Below, piece by piece: positions 16,863 to 26,898 of a DNA stretch of 55,585 nt. The position numbers were made by a program, and so were the translations under genes. The notes below the pieces were generated by a model, which did no database searches, was not told where the DNA came from, and saw only the letters and a list, made by a program, of their open reading frames with translations. Source of the stretch: Massiliimicrobium timonense (GTDB taxonomy: Bacteria > Bacillota_I > Bacilli_A > Erysipelotrichales > Coprobacillaceae); the NCBI RefSeq assembly GCF_002160865.1, contig NZ_NFLJ01000018.1, positions 1 through 55,585 on the forward strand, given 5' to 3'. Each line of letters begins with the position of its first letter. Positions within the stretch are counted from its first letter, which is position 1.

Positions 16863-18233
16863 ATGGCAAATAAAGATATGGATAAATTAATTGCTCATGC
16901 GAAAAATTCAGGTTTTGTCTATCAGGGATCAGAGATTTATGATGGACTTGCAAACACTTGGGATTATGGTCCTTTAGGTGTTGAAATGAAAAATAATATC
17001 AAAAAATTATGGTGGAAACGTTTTATTCAAGAGTCACCATATAACGTGGGATTGGATTCGGCTATTTTTATGAATCCACGTGTCTGGGAAGCCAGTGGTC
17101 ATGTGGGTGGATTTAGTGATCCATTGATTGACTGTAAACAATGTAAAACAAGACATCGTGCTGATAAATTAATTGAAGATTATGATCCTGACATTCATAG
17201 TGATGGATGGTCACCAGAAAAAATGATGTCATTTATTAGAGAACATCATATTCAATGTCCAGATTGTGGAAGTGAAGATTTTACAGATATTCGTGAGTTT
17301 GAATTGATGTTTAAAACATATATGGGTGTTGTCAAGGATGCAAAAAGTGTTGTTTATTTGCGACCAGAAACAGCTCAGGGAATTTTTGTCAATTTTAAAA
17401 ATATTCAAAGAACTTCACGTAAAAAAGTGCCTTTTGGAATAGGGCAAATTGGAAAATCTTTTAGAAATGAAATTACACCAGGTAATTTCATCTTTAGAAC
17501 AAGAGAATTTGAACAGATGGAATTAGAATTCTTTACAAAACCAGATACGGATTTAGAATGGTTCCATTATTGGAAAGAACAATGTATGCAATTTTTGTTG
17601 GATTTAGGTTTAAATAAGGATCATTTACGATTTAGAGATCATGAACAGGAAGAATTATCATTCTATTCTAAAGCAACAAGTGATATTGAATATTTATATC
17701 CATTTGGATGGGGTGAATTATGGGGAATTGCTGATCGTACAGATTATGATTTAGGAAGACATCAGGAATATTCTAAAAAGAATCTTGAATATTTAGATCC
17801 TGAAACGAATCAGAAATACTTACCATATGTTATTGAACCATCAGTAGGAGCAGATCGTTTATTCTTGTCTGTTTTAGCAGATGCCTATGAAGAAGAACAA
17901 TTAGAAAAAGAAACACGTTTAGTTATGCATTTTCATCCAGCTGTGGCACCTGTGAAAGTGGCTGTTTTACCACTAACAAAAAAACAGAGTGCAAAAGCAA
18001 CAGAAGTTTATCAGCTTTTAGCTAAAGAATTTAATGTGGAATATGATGTGGCTGGACAAATTGGAAAACGTTATCGTCGTCAAGATGCGATTGGAACACC
18101 TTATTGTGTAACTGTTGATTTTGATAGTGAAAATGATCAGTCTGTCACATTAAGAGATCGTGATACAATGGAACAGATTCGTTTACCAATTGATGAATTG
18201 GTTGACTATATTGCAAAAAAGATTCGTTTTTAA
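16863..18233 (+). CDS. glyS: Glycyl-tRNA synthetase, dimeric class II type
   Basis: Charges tRNA-Gly. 456 residues, the single-chain alpha2 form (also called glyQS) rather than the GlyQ/GlyS pair of B. subtilis. Class II motif 2 is in [11 protein letters not shown] with [13 protein letters not shown]; motif 3 is [12 protein letters not shown] zinc-binding insertion is suggested by CKQCKTRH and CPDCGSEDF. The anticodon-binding domain forms the last 100 residues. RBS AAAGGGG. Followed by dnaG after 15 bases. Confidence 0.96.
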   Translation: MANKDMDKLIAHAKNSGFVYQGSEIYDGLANTWDYGPLGVEMKNNIKKLWWKRFIQESPYNVGLDSAIFMNPRVWEASGHVGGFSDPLIDCKQCKTRHRADKLIEDYDPDIHSDGWSPEKMMSFIREHHIQCPDCGSEDFTDIREFELMFKTYMGVVKDAKSVVYLRPETAQGIFVNFKNIQRTSRKKVPFGIGQIGKSFRNEITPGNFIFRTREFEQMELEFFTKPDTDLEWFHYWKEQCMQFLLDLGLNKDHLRFRDHEQEELSFYSKATSDIEYLYPFGWGELWGIADRTDYDLGRHQEYSKKNLEYLDPETNQKYLPYVIEPSVGADRLFLSVLADAYEEEQLEKETRLVMHFHPAVAPVKVAVLPLTKKQSAKATEVYQLLAKEFNVEYDVAGQIGKRYRRQDAIGTPYCVTVDFDSENDQSVTLRDRDTMEQIRLPIDELVDYIAKKIRF

Positions 18234-18248
18234 TGAAGGAGGGCATAT

Positions 18249-19991
18249 ATGGCACGTCTATCACAAGAGAAAATTAATGAAATTAGACAAAGTGTTGATA
18301 TTGTTGATGTGATTGGCGAATATCTTTCTTTACAAAAAAAGGGAAGAAACTACGTGGCATTATGCCCTTTTCATGACGATAAAAATCCTTCTATGTCGAT
18401 TTCACCAGATAAACAGATTTTTATGTGTTTTGTTTGTGGAACAGGGGGTAATGTTTTTACCTTCTTACAGAAATATTTGAAAATATCATACATAGAAGCC
18501 GTGAAGAAAGTTGCCGAAATGGGTCATATTGATTTGAGTGATTATCATTTAGATGTCGAAACAAGACCGATTTCTAAAGAAAATGCCACACTCTATCAAA
18601 TGCACGAGGAGGCACAGAAAATTTATAGTTATTATTTGAATACAAAACTTGGGCTTGAAGCCAAAACATATTTAATGAAACGTCATTTCTCTGATGAATT
18701 AATAAAGGAGTTTCAAATTGGTTATGCTCCTTTACAGTCAACATTATATCAAGCTTTTGAAAAACTAGGTTTTCAAGAAATAGATATGGTTAAATCTGGT
18801 TTGATTGTAGAATCCTATCAGCATTTTGATCGTTTTCAAGATCGTATTATGTTTCCCCTCTATAATCAGCAAGGACAGGTGGTTGGCTTTAGTGGTCGTA
18901 TTTATAAACCAACACAGACTGAAAGCAAATATATGAATTCGCCCGAATCAGATATCTTTATCAAAGGGCAGGTTTTATATCATTATCACCAATGTAAAGA
19001 AGCTGTTAAAGAAGCAGGGTTTATTTATTTGCTGGAAGGATTTATGGATGTTATTGCGATGTATAAAGCAGGTATTGAAAATACAGTGGCGATTATGGGA
19101 ACCGCTTTAACAAAAGGTCATATTCAAGCTTTACGTCGTTTAACGCATCATGTTCGTCTTTGTCTGGATGGAGATCAGGCAGGACAGGCAGCAATGGGTA
19201 AAGCAGCCAGAGAACTGGAAGAAGCTGGATTTCAAGTTTCCATTGTTGTTTTACCAGATGGACATGATCCCGATGAAATTTATGAAGAACATGGTCAAGA
19301 GGGATTACATGAAGCACTTAAAAAGATTTTAAAACCAATAGAGTTTTTAATGGATTTTGAATATCAGAAAATTGATTCACAGAACTATGATGATCGTAAA
19401 AATTACTTAGAAAAAATGTGTTATGAAATTGCGAAAATTCATGATCCTATAGATCAAGATTATTATATTCATGTTTTATCGAAACAATCAGGTTTTTCTG
19501 TTGATTTGATTCATCAACAAATCAATGGTCTACAACCTCAATTTCATCATGAAGTCAATGTTCCTAAAAAAAAGGTAGTTCATTTAAAAGATAAATATCA
19601 ACAAGCTGAACATGATTTGTTGTTTTATATGTTAAATCATAAAAGCGTAGCTTTAAAATATGAAGCAAAAGCTGGATTTATGTACAATGATCGATATCGT
19701 ATCATTGCTTCTTATATTATTGACTATTATCGTCATCATAATCAATTAGAGATTGCTGATTTTATTAATAGTATACAAAAAGAAGAATTGATACAAACTG
19801 TGATAGAGATTTCTCAATCACCGTTACCTGCAAAATATGAGGAACAAGCTATAGATGACTATATTCAAATGATAGAACAGAATGCAAAAAGAATGAAAAA
19901 AGAACAGTTATTAGAACAATTTCGTTATATTTTGGATCCTCAACAAAAGGCTCAAATATTAAATGAAATTGTAAAATTAGGAGGTCACTAA
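18249..19991 (+). CDS. dnaG: DNA primase
   Basis: Makes RNA primers at the replication fork. 580 residues. N-terminal CHC2 zinc finger (CPFHDDKNP ... CFVCGTGG), then the TOPRIM core ([18 protein letters not shown], with CLDGDQAGQ as the acidic metal site), and a C-terminal helicase-binding region. AAGGAGGG precedes the ATG. Head of the macromolecular-synthesis block dnaG-rpoD, with glyS in front. Confidence 0.96.
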   Translation: MARLSQEKINEIRQSVDIVDVIGEYLSLQKKGRNYVALCPFHDDKNPSMSISPDKQIFMCFVCGTGGNVFTFLQKYLKISYIEAVKKVAEMGHIDLSDYHLDVETRPISKENATLYQMHEEAQKIYSYYLNTKLGLEAKTYLMKRHFSDELIKEFQIGYAPLQSTLYQAFEKLGFQEIDMVKSGLIVESYQHFDRFQDRIMFPLYNQQGQVVGFSGRIYKPTQTESKYMNSPESDIFIKGQVLYHYHQCKEAVKEAGFIYLLEGFMDVIAMYKAGIENTVAIMGTALTKGHIQALRRLTHHVRLCLDGDQAGQAAMGKAARELEEAGFQVSIVVLPDGHDPDEIYEEHGQEGLHEALKKILKPIEFLMDFEYQKIDSQNYDDRKNYLEKMCYEIAKIHDPIDQDYYIHVLSKQSGFSVDLIHQQINGLQPQFHHEVNVPKKKVVHLKDKYQQAEHDLLFYMLNHKSVALKYEAKAGFMYNDRYRIIASYIIDYYRHHNQLEIADFINSIQKEELIQTVIEISQSPLPAKYEEQAIDDYIQMIEQNAKRMKKEQLLEQFRYILDPQQKAQILNEIVKLGGH

Positions 19992-19999
19992 AAAGGAAT

Positions 20000-21280
20000 A
20001 TGAAAAAAGATATGAAGAAGAAAGCAACACCTGTTACATTGGATGATTTAAAAAATTTAATCAAAGAAACAGCTGAAGCAATGGGTGGAAAGTTATCACA
20101 GGATGATTTGGATGCCTTTTTAACAAAATATGATTTAGATGATGAATCAGCAGAAGATTTACTTGCTTTCATTACAGATAATGATATTTTAATTGAAGAT
20201 GGTTTTGATGCTTTAGATGATCTTGATGATGAACAGCTTATGAGTGGTATGACAAGTGATTTGGATGATCTGGAAGCTTTAGAAGGTTTAGATGATTTGG
20301 ATAATTTAGATGATTTGGATTCTGATATTGATAATGATGTCAATGATTTAGATTTTGGTGGAGATTTTGATATGTTAACAGGGGATACTGTTAATATGTA
20401 TAATAATGAGGAAGAAGATGACTCTAATCAATTAGGAAGCAATGTGAAAATTAATGATCCAGTCAAAATGTATTTAAAAGAAATTGGACGTGTGGAATTA
20501 TTGAGTCATGATGAAGAAATTTCATTAGCAAAACGTATTTTAGATGGTGATGAAGATGCGAAAAAGAAATTGGCAGCAGCCAATTTACGTCTAGTTGTTT
20601 CTATTGCGAAAAGATATGTGGGTAGAGGAATGTTGTTCCTTGATTTGATTCAAGAAGGAAATATGGGGCTTATTAAAGCTGTTGAAAAATTTGATTATAC
20701 GAAAGGATTTAAATTCTCTACTTATGCAACTTGGTGGATTCGTCAGGCTATTACACGTGCAATTGCTGATCAAGCCAGAACAATTCGTATTCCCGTACAT
20801 ATGGTAGAAACGATTAATAAACTGACAAGAGTTCAAAGACAGTTGATTCAAGAACTTGGTCGTGAACCTTCAGCTGAAGAAATTTCAGAAAAAATGGATG
20901 GCATGACACCTGAGAAAGTACGTGAAATTCAAAAGATATCATTAGAACCTGTATCTTTAGAAACACCTATTGGTGAAGAAGATGACTCTCATTTAGGTGA
21001 TTTTATTGAAGATGAAGGGGCTATGTCACCAGATGATTATGCAGCCAATGAATTATTAAAAGATGAATTAAATGAAGTCTTATTAGAATTAACAGATCGT
21101 GAAGAAAAAGTATTACGTTTACGTTTTGGTCTTGATGATGGACGTACCAGAACATTAGAGGAAGTTGGAAAAGAATTTAATGTCACACGTGAACGTATTC
21201 GTCAGATTGAAGCGAAAGCTTTAAGAAAGTTAAAACATCCATCACGTTCAAAACGTTTAAAGGATTTCTTAGATCGTTAA
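20000..21280 (+). CDS. rpoD: Primary sigma factor RpoD (SigA)
   Basis: Housekeeping sigma-70 factor. 426 residues. The N-terminal 130 residues are strongly acidic with many Asp-Asp-Leu repeats. Region 2 ([21 protein letters not shown] and the WWIRQAI -10-reading helix), region 3 and the region 4 HTH ([17 protein letters not shown]) are intact. Only 8 bases after dnaG, which is the normal macromolecular-synthesis operon order. Confidence 0.97.
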   Translation: MKKDMKKKATPVTLDDLKNLIKETAEAMGGKLSQDDLDAFLTKYDLDDESAEDLLAFITDNDILIEDGFDALDDLDDEQLMSGMTSDLDDLEALEGLDDLDNLDDLDSDIDNDVNDLDFGGDFDMLTGDTVNMYNNEEEDDSNQLGSNVKINDPVKMYLKEIGRVELLSHDEEISLAKRILDGDEDAKKKLAAANLRLVVSIAKRYVGRGMLFLDLIQEGNMGLIKAVEKFDYTKGFKFSTYATWWIRQAITRAIADQARTIRIPVHMVETINKLTRVQRQLIQELGREPSAEEISEKMDGMTPEKVREIQKISLEPVSLETPIGEEDDSHLGDFIEDEGAMSPDDYAANELLKDELNEVLLELTDREEKVLRLRFGLDDGRTRTLEEVGKEFNVTRERIRQIEAKALRKLKHPSRSKRLKDFLDR

Positions 21281-21281
21281 T

Positions 21282-21965
21282 ATGAAACTATCAAAAAGAT
21301 TACAAGCCATTGCGGACTTGATTATCAAATATAAACATGGACATATTTTAGGGGATATTGGAACAGATCATGCTTATTTACCTTGTTATTTGGTAAGTCA
21401 GCATGACTTTTCAAAGGCTTATGCCTGTGATATTGCAAAAGGACCGATACAGGCATCTATAGAAACGATTCAAAGTTATCATCTAGAAAATAAGGTTATT
21501 CCATTATTAGGAAGTGGAATACAGCCACTTCTTGATAAAAAAGTAGATATGATCAGTTTATGTGGTATGGGAGGTAAACTGATTGTTGATATTCTCAATG
21601 AATATCCTGATTATATAAAAGATCAGCGATTATTCCTACAGGCGAATGTTGGTTTGGAAGTTTTACGTGAGTATCTGTCTTTACATCATTTTGAAATTCT
21701 TGATGAAGATATTGTGAAAGATGCTCATCATATCTATGAAATTATTGTATGTCAAAAGACAACAAAAACATTATCCTATAACGAAAATGATTTCTATTTT
21801 GGACCATGTTTAAGACAAAAGAAAAATGCTTTATTTTATCAAAAATGGCAAAGACAATTAGAAATTCATCAAAATATATTGACTTCTTTAGAACCGACAC
21901 ATCCTCGTTATCAGGAAGTATCACATATGATTGAAATGATAGAAGGTGAAATCAATGAAAGCTAA
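21282..21965 (+). CDS. trmK: tRNA (adenine22-N1)-methyltransferase
   Basis: SAM-dependent enzyme that methylates A22 of tRNA. 227 residues. The Rossmann motif GDIGTDHAYLP near residue 25 and CGMGGKLI near residue 90 are typical of the TrmK/YqfN family. Directly follows rpoD by one base and overlaps nif3 by 11 bases, as in many Bacillota. Confidence 0.92.
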   Translation: MKLSKRLQAIADLIIKYKHGHILGDIGTDHAYLPCYLVSQHDFSKAYACDIAKGPIQASIETIQSYHLENKVIPLLGSGIQPLLDKKVDMISLCGMGGKLIVDILNEYPDYIKDQRLFLQANVGLEVLREYLSLHHFEILDEDIVKDAHHIYEIIVCQKTTKTLSYNENDFYFGPCLRQKKNALFYQKWQRQLEIHQNILTSLEPTHPRYQEVSHMIEMIEGEINES

Positions 21966-22698
21966 ACAGATTATAGAAATCATGGAAAAACATTATCCTT
22001 TAGAATTACAGGAAGAATGGGATAAATGTGGATTGCAGATTGGTGATCAAGACACAGAAGTTTCAAAGTTAATGATTGCTTTAAATGCCGATTTACAGAC
22101 AATCAATGAAGCCATTGAAAAAGGGTGTCAAATGTTAATCACACATCATCCATTTTTATTAGATCCTATTGTGAATATTGATCAGGATGATTTTATGGGT
22201 GCATTTATTTTTAAAGCGATTGAACATCATATTGTTGTGTATAGTTCACATACAGCTTTAGATAATGTATCCATGAATCAGTGGTTGATTGAAGCATTAG
22301 GGGTTCATGATATCAAACGTGGAGAAGATCAGATTACACGTATAGCCACATTGAATCAACCAATGGCTATGAATGAATTCCTTGATCATGTTCAAGATAC
22401 ATATCATTTAGAGCATTTTCAATATGCTGGGCAGGTAGATCAAGTATCGCGCATAGCCATATGTGGTGGCAGTGGAGCTGATTTTATGCATCAGTTCTAT
22501 GGAAAAGTGGATGCTTATTTAACAGGTGATACAAAATATCGCCATGCGAAAAATGCGATTGATTATCATCTTTTACTCGTTGATATTCATCATCATGCTG
22601 AAAAAATAATGGTTAAAAAATTAAAAGAAGTTTTAGAAAAGGAAGTGAATGTAGAGATAATAGAGGGAAGTTCTCCTGATTATTATCACTACCGTTAA
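21955..22698 (+). CDS. Nif3-like dinuclear metal-binding protein
   Basis: A 247-residue Nif3/YqfO family protein. ATG at 21955 with GAAGGTG upstream; an in-frame ATG at 21946 lacks a site. Metal ligands are visible in LITHHPFLLD, SSHTALD and LLVDIHHHAE. The insert domain of longer YqfO proteins is missing, so this is the short form. It is widely linked to trmK; the family has been proposed to act on nucleotides or as a GTP cyclohydrolase-like hydrolase, but the function is unsettled. Confidence 0.9.
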   Translation: MKAKQIIEIMEKHYPLELQEEWDKCGLQIGDQDTEVSKLMIALNADLQTINEAIEKGCQMLITHHPFLLDPIVNIDQDDFMGAFIFKAIEHHIVVYSSHTALDNVSMNQWLIEALGVHDIKRGEDQITRIATLNQPMAMNEFLDHVQDTYHLEHFQYAGQVDQVSRIAICGGSGADFMHQFYGKVDAYLTGDTKYRHAKNAIDYHLLLVDIHHHAEKIMVKKLKEVLEKEVNVEIIEGSSPDYYHYR

Positions 22699-23157
22699 AT
22701 GATTTTAACAACAATGTGCTATATCCAAAAAGGAAATCAGACATTAATGCTTCATCGTAATAAAAAAGAAAATGATATTAATGGTGGAAAATGGATAGGT
22801 GTTGGTGGTAAATTTGAGGCTGGTGAAAGCGTGGAAGAATGTATGAAAAGAGAAATTTATGAAGAAACGGGTTTAACTGCGCTAAAGCTTCAGCTTCATG
22901 GCTTTGTTGTGTTTCCACAATTGTATCATGGACAAGATGAGGGCATGTTTGTTTATACGTGTTCTGAATTTAGTGGCGAACTTCATGAGTGTGATGAAGG
23001 TGATCTTCAATGGGTTGATAATGAGAAAATTCCTCATTTACCAATGTGGGAAGGAGATTATCATTTCTTTGAATGGATTCAAGATGATCGTTTTCATAGT
23101 GCTAAAATTTATTATCAAAATGATCATGTTATAGAATATCAGGAAAGCTGTTATTAA
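22699..23157 (+). CDS. NUDIX hydrolase (MutT/8-oxo-dGTPase-like)
   Basis: A 152-residue NUDIX protein. The complete box is at residues 37-59 (Gly37, Glu43, Arg51-Glu52, Glu55-Glu56, Gly58). The sequence around it (MCYIQKGNQTLMLHRN) matches the 8-oxo-dGTP diphosphatase group, so oxidised-nucleotide clean-up is likely. The ATG follows the nif3 TAA with no gap and no clear ribosome binding site, so translation probably depends on coupling to nif3. Confidence 0.85.
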   Translation: MILTTMCYIQKGNQTLMLHRNKKENDINGGKWIGVGGKFEAGESVEECMKREIYEETGLTALKLQLHGFVVFPQLYHGQDEGMFVYTCSEFSGELHECDEGDLQWVDNEKIPHLPMWEGDYHFFEWIQDDRFHSAKIYYQNDHVIEYQESCY

Positions 23158-23166
23158 GGTTTAAAG

Positions 23167-23739
23167 ATGAAGAAAATAATGATTGGTTTGATTGCTGCCT
23201 TTTTTTTATCATTGCTTATTTTTATTTGTCAAGTCAAAAAATTTCACCATTAGAAAAAGAAATAGCCACAGATATTTTTCGTGGAATTTAAGAATCAAAA
23301 GAACCATTAGAAGATATTTTCAATCAGAATATGACTGAAGAATCGGTAGATCAAGTCTGGTTAAGAATATCTGAACTTTGTGATTATGGCTATGATTTGG
23401 ATCGGTTAAATGAATATCAAAGGAATTTTTGGCTGATGTTTCATTTTCTTGGAGAAACAGGGAATGGTGGTATTGAACAATTTTTTATAATGGTTATGAA
23501 TTTGTTGAATCTACACTTCATACTTTACAAACTTTAAAGTTGAATGATAGCTATCAATACTTAAAGAACGCACAGGAGATTTATCCTCGTGAGATTGTAG
23601 AAATGTATAGTGACTCGAAAATGTCTGAGCAGTTAAATAAAATAGATGCGTACTACTACAATGATGTAGAAGAAGAATGTTATCATTTTCTTATTCAATA
23701 TCTTCAAGAATATAAAGATGAATTTATAGAAAAATGAAT
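23167..23739 (+). pseudogene. Broken DMP19 (DUF4375) family gene
   Basis: Read with corrections, this encodes a protein of about 190 residues with an N-terminal membrane segment and a DMP19-like domain containing the GNGGIEQFFYNGYEF motif. It is broken in three places: one T appears missing in the T8 tract near 23200, there is an in-frame TAA at 23289-23291, and one T appears missing in the T6 tract near 23485. The remaining open pieces are 23331-23537 and 23540-23737. The family is poorly characterised. The two tract losses could be sequencing errors, but the nonsense codon could not be of the same kind. Confidence 0.7.
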
Positions 23740-23763
23740 TGATGAAATAACAATTTGAATTTT

Positions 23764-23785
23764 AACACTCTTAGGAGTGTTTTTC
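23764..23785 (+). terminator. Terminator after the DMP19 pseudogene
   Basis: AACACTC (23764-23770), loop TTAG, GAGTGTT (23775-23781), then T-run. Confidence 0.75.
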
Positions 23786-23851
23786 TTTATAGTGTCGTTT
23801 GTCTTGAGTGTGGTCAAGGTTTCATCTATAATATTTATGGAGGTATGGAAT

Positions 23852-24409
23852 ATGAAAGATTTATATTTAATGAGGCATGGTGAAACATTATTTAATCAAA
23901 GAAGAAAGATACAGGGATGGTGTGATTCTCCATTAACTAAAAAGGGTATAGAACAAGCTAAAAAAGCAAGAGAATTATTAAAAGATATTCATTTTGATCA
24001 TTGTTATAGCTCTACGGCTGAAAGATGTTGTGATACACTTGAACTTGTGACTCATCAACCTTATCAAAGATTAAAGGGAATTAAAGAAAGATATTTTGGT
24101 GTGTTTGAAGGTGAAAGTGAAGATTTAAATCCTCCTGTTGATAAATATGATGATTTCTTTCCTATTTATGGAGGAGAAACAAGATTACAGGTTATGGAAA
24201 GAATGGTAACAACGCTAAAGGATATTATGGAACAGGATGCATGTCAAACTGTTTTAGCTGTATCACATGCTGGAGCTTGTCGCTGTTTTTTATCACATTT
24301 AGGGAAACCTGAACAATTATTGAATGGTCAAAAATTAGGGAATTGTAGTATTTTACATTTTCATTATGATCAAGGTCAATTTACATTTGTTGAAATGCTG
24401 AATATTTAA
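23852..24409 (+). CDS. Histidine phosphatase family protein
   Basis: A 185-residue phosphoglycerate mutase-like phosphatase. The start is the ATG at 23852 with TGGAGG upstream; the longer in-frame extension is part of the intergenic region. The catalytic motif LMRHGETLFN is at residues 6-15, the second His is in VSHAGACRCF near residue 150, and the phosphate-binding Arg is in STAERC. The likely substrate is a small phosphate ester and cannot be named. The TAA stop lies inside the 8-bp target duplication of the ISL3-like element, which separated the gene from its terminator (now at 26868-26890). Confidence 0.85.
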   Translation: MKDLYLMRHGETLFNQRRKIQGWCDSPLTKKGIEQAKKARELLKDIHFDHCYSSTAERCCDTLELVTHQPYQRLKGIKERYFGVFEGESEDLNPPVDKYDDFFPIYGGETRLQVMERMVTTLKDIMEQDACQTVLAVSHAGACRCFLSHLGKPEQLLNGQKLGNCSILHFHYDQGQFTFVEMLNI

Positions 24410-24412
24410 GAA
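24405..24412 (+). repeat. Left 8-bp target duplication of the ISL3-like element
   Basis: TTTAAGAA, repeated at 26857-26864, just outside the terminal inverted repeats. Confidence 0.85.
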
Positions 24413-24456
24413 GGTAATCTAAAATAACACGGGGTTGTGGGGTTTTGGATTATAAG

Positions 24457-24488
24457 AAATTGTGGGAAGGCTGTTCTTCCCACAATTT
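24457..24488. terminator. Bidirectional terminator at the element's left end
   Basis: Perfect 13-bp stem (24457-24469 with 24476-24488, loop GCTGTT). Ends the element's minus-strand transcript and would also stop read-in from the phosphatase gene. Confidence 0.8.
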
Positions 24489-24724
24489 TAAAACTGTATA
24501 GGAGAATCATGATCTGATGATGGGTCATGGTTCTTTTTTTCTGCTTTTTCTATCAGTTTATCTAACTTCAGATTGATTTCCTGAGTCAAGTCATCCAGTT
24601 CATCTGCATATTCGTATATCATATTGAGTCTGTATAGTATGTCTTCCAGCAGACGTTGTCTGCTGATAATGCTTACATCATGATTGTCCACAATCAGTGT
24701 ATAAATCTTTTTTCTTGTCATCAT
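24488..24724 (-). CDS. Small accessory protein of the ISL3-like element
   Basis: A 78-residue charged protein, mostly helical in appearance, with a Leu/Ile heptad-like region (QRLLEDILYRLNMIYEYADE) that suggests a coiled coil. Its ATG overlaps the transposase stop (ATGA), so it is translationally coupled and belongs to the element. No family recognised. It may dimerise or regulate transposition; that is a guess from position. Confidence 0.6.
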   Translation of the reverse strand: MMTRKKIYTLIVDNHDVSIISRQRLLEDILYRLNMIYEYADELDDLTQEINLKLDKLIEKAEKKNHDPSSDHDSPIQF

Positions 24725-26142
24725 TCTGTAAAATCCCCCTTGTTTTTGATTGGATACAGGTGATATGTTGAGTCTTTATTGAGACTGTACATGATTCTTG
24801 TCTTGAAACGATGCCAGTTGAGGTATCCGTTTGAACTGTGTTTCAGCAGCTTGATGGATTTGTTTCTGTTTTCAATCAGGCCGTTTGATATGCGTCTTCC
24901 ATTTGCCGGCACAAATGAATTCACAATCTCATATTTCCATTTGACCAGTGTATTCCCAAAATCCATCATTTCCTTGATCTGGGAATTCCTGAAGGATATG
25001 ATCAGCTCTTCTATGTTCTTCAATGCGTTTTTTTCATTGGATCTGCTGTAAAATTCATCCAGCTCATATTTAAGATCATAGGCTAGATCCAGTACAGAGT
25101 CATGTCTGACCATGAACTCAAGGATATCATAATAGTTGTAATACCCCTCAAGGGTATGATTGTATATCTTCTTTTCGTTAGGGTCGAATATTCTATTGTC
25201 ATTGGAGAAGAACATCCAGTTGCATTTCTTTAATGCATAGTAATGCTTGGATGCTTCCTTTAACTCAAGCTTTTCAGTCTTGGTTTTTTCTTTTTTCTTC
25301 TCAAGATATTTTTTTCTGGAATAATACTTATTCATGACATCGATTCTCACTCTGTCAATTTTTCTTCCAAATTCCTGCTTCACATGAAAATGGTCGGTTG
25401 CACATATTGCATTTGGAAACATGATTTTCGATACGATTCTGTATGTTTCCCACATGTCAAAGGAAACAATTTTGACATTCTTCCTTTCCTCAAGAGGAAT
25501 GGAGAAGAAATAATCCATGAGTGTTTGCTTTCTTCTTGACGGAAGGACATCGACTATATTTTGTGTTTCGAAGTCGACAAGAACGCATACGTACTTACTG
25601 TGAGCAGACTTGAATGCATAGACCTCATCTATCAGCAGATACTCAGGCAGAGGTCTTCTTGATATGGAGACAAATGAGTCAAATACATGTGCAGCTGTTG
25701 TCTGGGATATGTGGTATCGTTCGGCCACATCCCTGAATGTCATGTTTGGCTTTCTCAAATCCTCCAGGATATTATATACAGTCGCCAGAGAGATTCTTGA
25801 GCCAGCAACGGTAAAGGGATTGGACTCCATAAATGTCTTATGGCATTTTGGACATCTATATCTGCGAGCTCTGTAATTGATGATGCATTTCTTGTTTGTC
25901 AGTATGGAATGGTTGATATGCTTGACACTATAGTCCTTGACTCTGTCTGTCATGTTGAGGCAGACAGGACACTGGTGGGGCTTCTTCTTCAGTGTCACAT
26001 CAATATAGATACCATCCTTTTGATGATGGATATCGAATGTTTCGATATCCTTGTCCTCGATATTGAAGAAAACAAGGAAATCATTCTGGGAAATGATGCA
26101 GCTGGACATGGTCGTGGTATTATCACACATCGTCATCACCAT
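24721..26142 (-). CDS. ISL3-family transposase
   Basis: A 473-residue DDE transposase. An N-terminal zinc ribbon (CPVCLNM ... CPKCHKTF) and a helix-turn-helix region (NMTFRDVAERYHISQTTA) are followed by the catalytic core: Asp in YLLIDEVYA, Asp in IVSFDMWETYR, and Glu in GLIENRNKSIK, the last being the usual ISL3 C-terminal signature. The start is somewhat uncertain: MVMTMCDNTTTM has several Met codons. Flanked by two accessory frames within the same element. Confidence 0.9.
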   Translation of the reverse strand: MVMTMCDNTTTMSSCIISQNDFLVFFNIEDKDIETFDIHHQKDGIYIDVTLKKKPHQCPVCLNMTDRVKDYSVKHINHSILTNKKCIINYRARRYRCPKCHKTFMESNPFTVAGSRISLATVYNILEDLRKPNMTFRDVAERYHISQTTAAHVFDSFVSISRRPLPEYLLIDEVYAFKSAHSKYVCVLVDFETQNIVDVLPSRRKQTLMDYFFSIPLEERKNVKIVSFDMWETYRIVSKIMFPNAICATDHFHVKQEFGRKIDRVRIDVMNKYYSRKKYLEKKKEKTKTEKLELKEASKHYYALKKCNWMFFSNDNRIFDPNEKKIYNHTLEGYYNYYDILEFMVRHDSVLDLAYDLKYELDEFYSRSNEKNALKNIEELIISFRNSQIKEMMDFGNTLVKWKYEIVNSFVPANGRRISNGLIENRNKSIKLLKHSSNGYLNWHRFKTRIMYSLNKDSTYHLYPIKNKGDFTE

Positions 26143-26238
26143 CCAAAGCCAATAGAATCTGTAATTTCATAAAACATCCCGTCCTTTCTTTTTCTACATC
26201 TTCATGATAGAGGAAATGGAAGCAGAAAGACATAAAGG

Positions 26239-26655
26239 TCATGTGGTTTGAAAAGAGAAATACAGTTTTCTGGAAAATTTCTTATAGATGAGCAGTTCAT
26301 CTATTGGGCAGTTGCCAAGCTTAACGATGAAATAGTATATGTGAGACAGTTCGATAATAAGATGATCTGTTGAATCAGAAAGAATGGAAACAATATCATC
26401 GAAGGAGACAGCAGATAGGAAAGGAATCATGGGAAAAAGAAGCAGCGCATGAGTTTTGCCGCAATGAGGGCATATGACTCTCTGGATGTTGATGGAGCTG
26501 TCCTTGAAGTTTCTTTTATAGTAGCCATGAACAGACAAGCCTCTATGAGAGCATTTTGGACATGACAGAAGAGACAAATCCAGTGAAAAGATAACATTGG
26601 AATAATTTTTTTGATTAATGGTATTGATTTTTCTGCTGGTTTTTAATATTATCAT
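26239..26655 (-). CDS. Zinc-ribbon accessory protein of the ISL3-like element
   Basis: A 138-residue protein, first gene of the element. Two Cys pairs (CPKCSHRG and CPHCGKTH, about residues 32-65) form a zinc ribbon similar to the N-terminus of ISL3 transposases; the rest is hydrophobic-helical. It resembles the DUF6431 proteins that accompany ISL3 elements in gut Bacillota, an assignment made from memory. It probably binds the element ends or its promoter. Confidence 0.65.
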   Translation of the reverse strand: MIILKTSRKINTINQKNYSNVIFSLDLSLLSCPKCSHRGLSVHGYYKRNFKDSSINIQRVICPHCGKTHALLLFPMIPFLSAVSFDDIVSILSDSTDHLIIELSHIYYFIVKLGNCPIDELLIYKKFSRKLYFSFQTT

Positions 26656-26756
26656 ATTGTCGTTAGGACAAGATGAGACTCAACTTTGGTCGGGAGGGTT
26701 TCATCTTTTTTTCTTTCTATAGATTTCAGAAGATATATCCTGATAATACCATTATA

Positions 26757-26845
26757 GAATTTCCCGTGATTTTAAACCAGCATAAGAGAAAACAAAAAAA
26801 GAGATTTCCCGTAAAACTTATTCGTTTTGGGAAACCCCGTGACTT
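26757..26845. repeat. Subterminal repeats at the element's right end
   Basis: Three related motifs in one orientation: GAATTTCCCGTGA near 26757, GATTTCCCGT at 26803-26812 and GGAAACCCCGTGAC around 26830-26842. The left end has the matching CACGGGG. Likely transposase-binding sites; they lie upstream of the first element gene, so they might also control its transcription. Confidence 0.5.
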
Positions 26846-26856
26846 CTTAGACTATC

Positions 26857-26864
26857 TTTAAGAA
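26857..26864 (+). repeat. Right 8-bp target duplication of the ISL3-like element
   Basis: TTTAAGAA, same as 24405-24412. Confidence 0.85.
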
Positions 26865-26867
26865 ATG

Positions 26868-26890
26868 AAGCACTCTTAGAAGTGCTTTTT
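26868..26890 (+). terminator. Original terminator of the histidine phosphatase gene
   Basis: AAGCACT (26868-26874) and AGTGCTT (26881-26887), loop CTTAGA, then T-run. Before the ISL3-like element inserted it would have followed the phosphatase stop by about 10 bases. Confidence 0.75.
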
Positions 26891-26898
26891 ATTGTGAA

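Larger units (their letters stand above)
24413..26856 (-). mobile_element. Complete ISL3-like insertion element with three ORFs
   Basis: 2444 bp bounded by TTTAAGAA duplications. The ends are imperfect inverted repeats starting GGTAATCTAA on the left and GATAGTCTAA on the right, sharing CACGGGGTT; 18 of the first 24 positions match. All genes are on the minus strand: a zinc-ribbon protein (26239-26655), the ISL3 transposase (24721-26142) and a small acidic/coiled protein (24488-24724). The right end carries repeated TTTCCCGT motifs. The 8-bp duplication is the size known for ISL3. GC content and the ORF style differ from the neighbours. The frames are intact, so it may be active. Confidence 0.88.

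Noticed and set aside
19849-20343. Ser/Lys-rich minus-strand frame opposite rpoD
   Set aside because: Produced by the repeated Asp-Leu codons of the RpoD N-terminus; not a gene.
25664-26172. Plus-strand open frames opposite the ISL3 transposase
   Set aside because: Antisense shadows of a clear transposase; no start signals.
26673-26861. Plus-strand open frame of 62 codons at the ISL3-like element's right end
   Set aside because: Lies in the promoter/terminal-repeat region of the element, has no ribosome binding site, and crosses the terminal inverted repeat.
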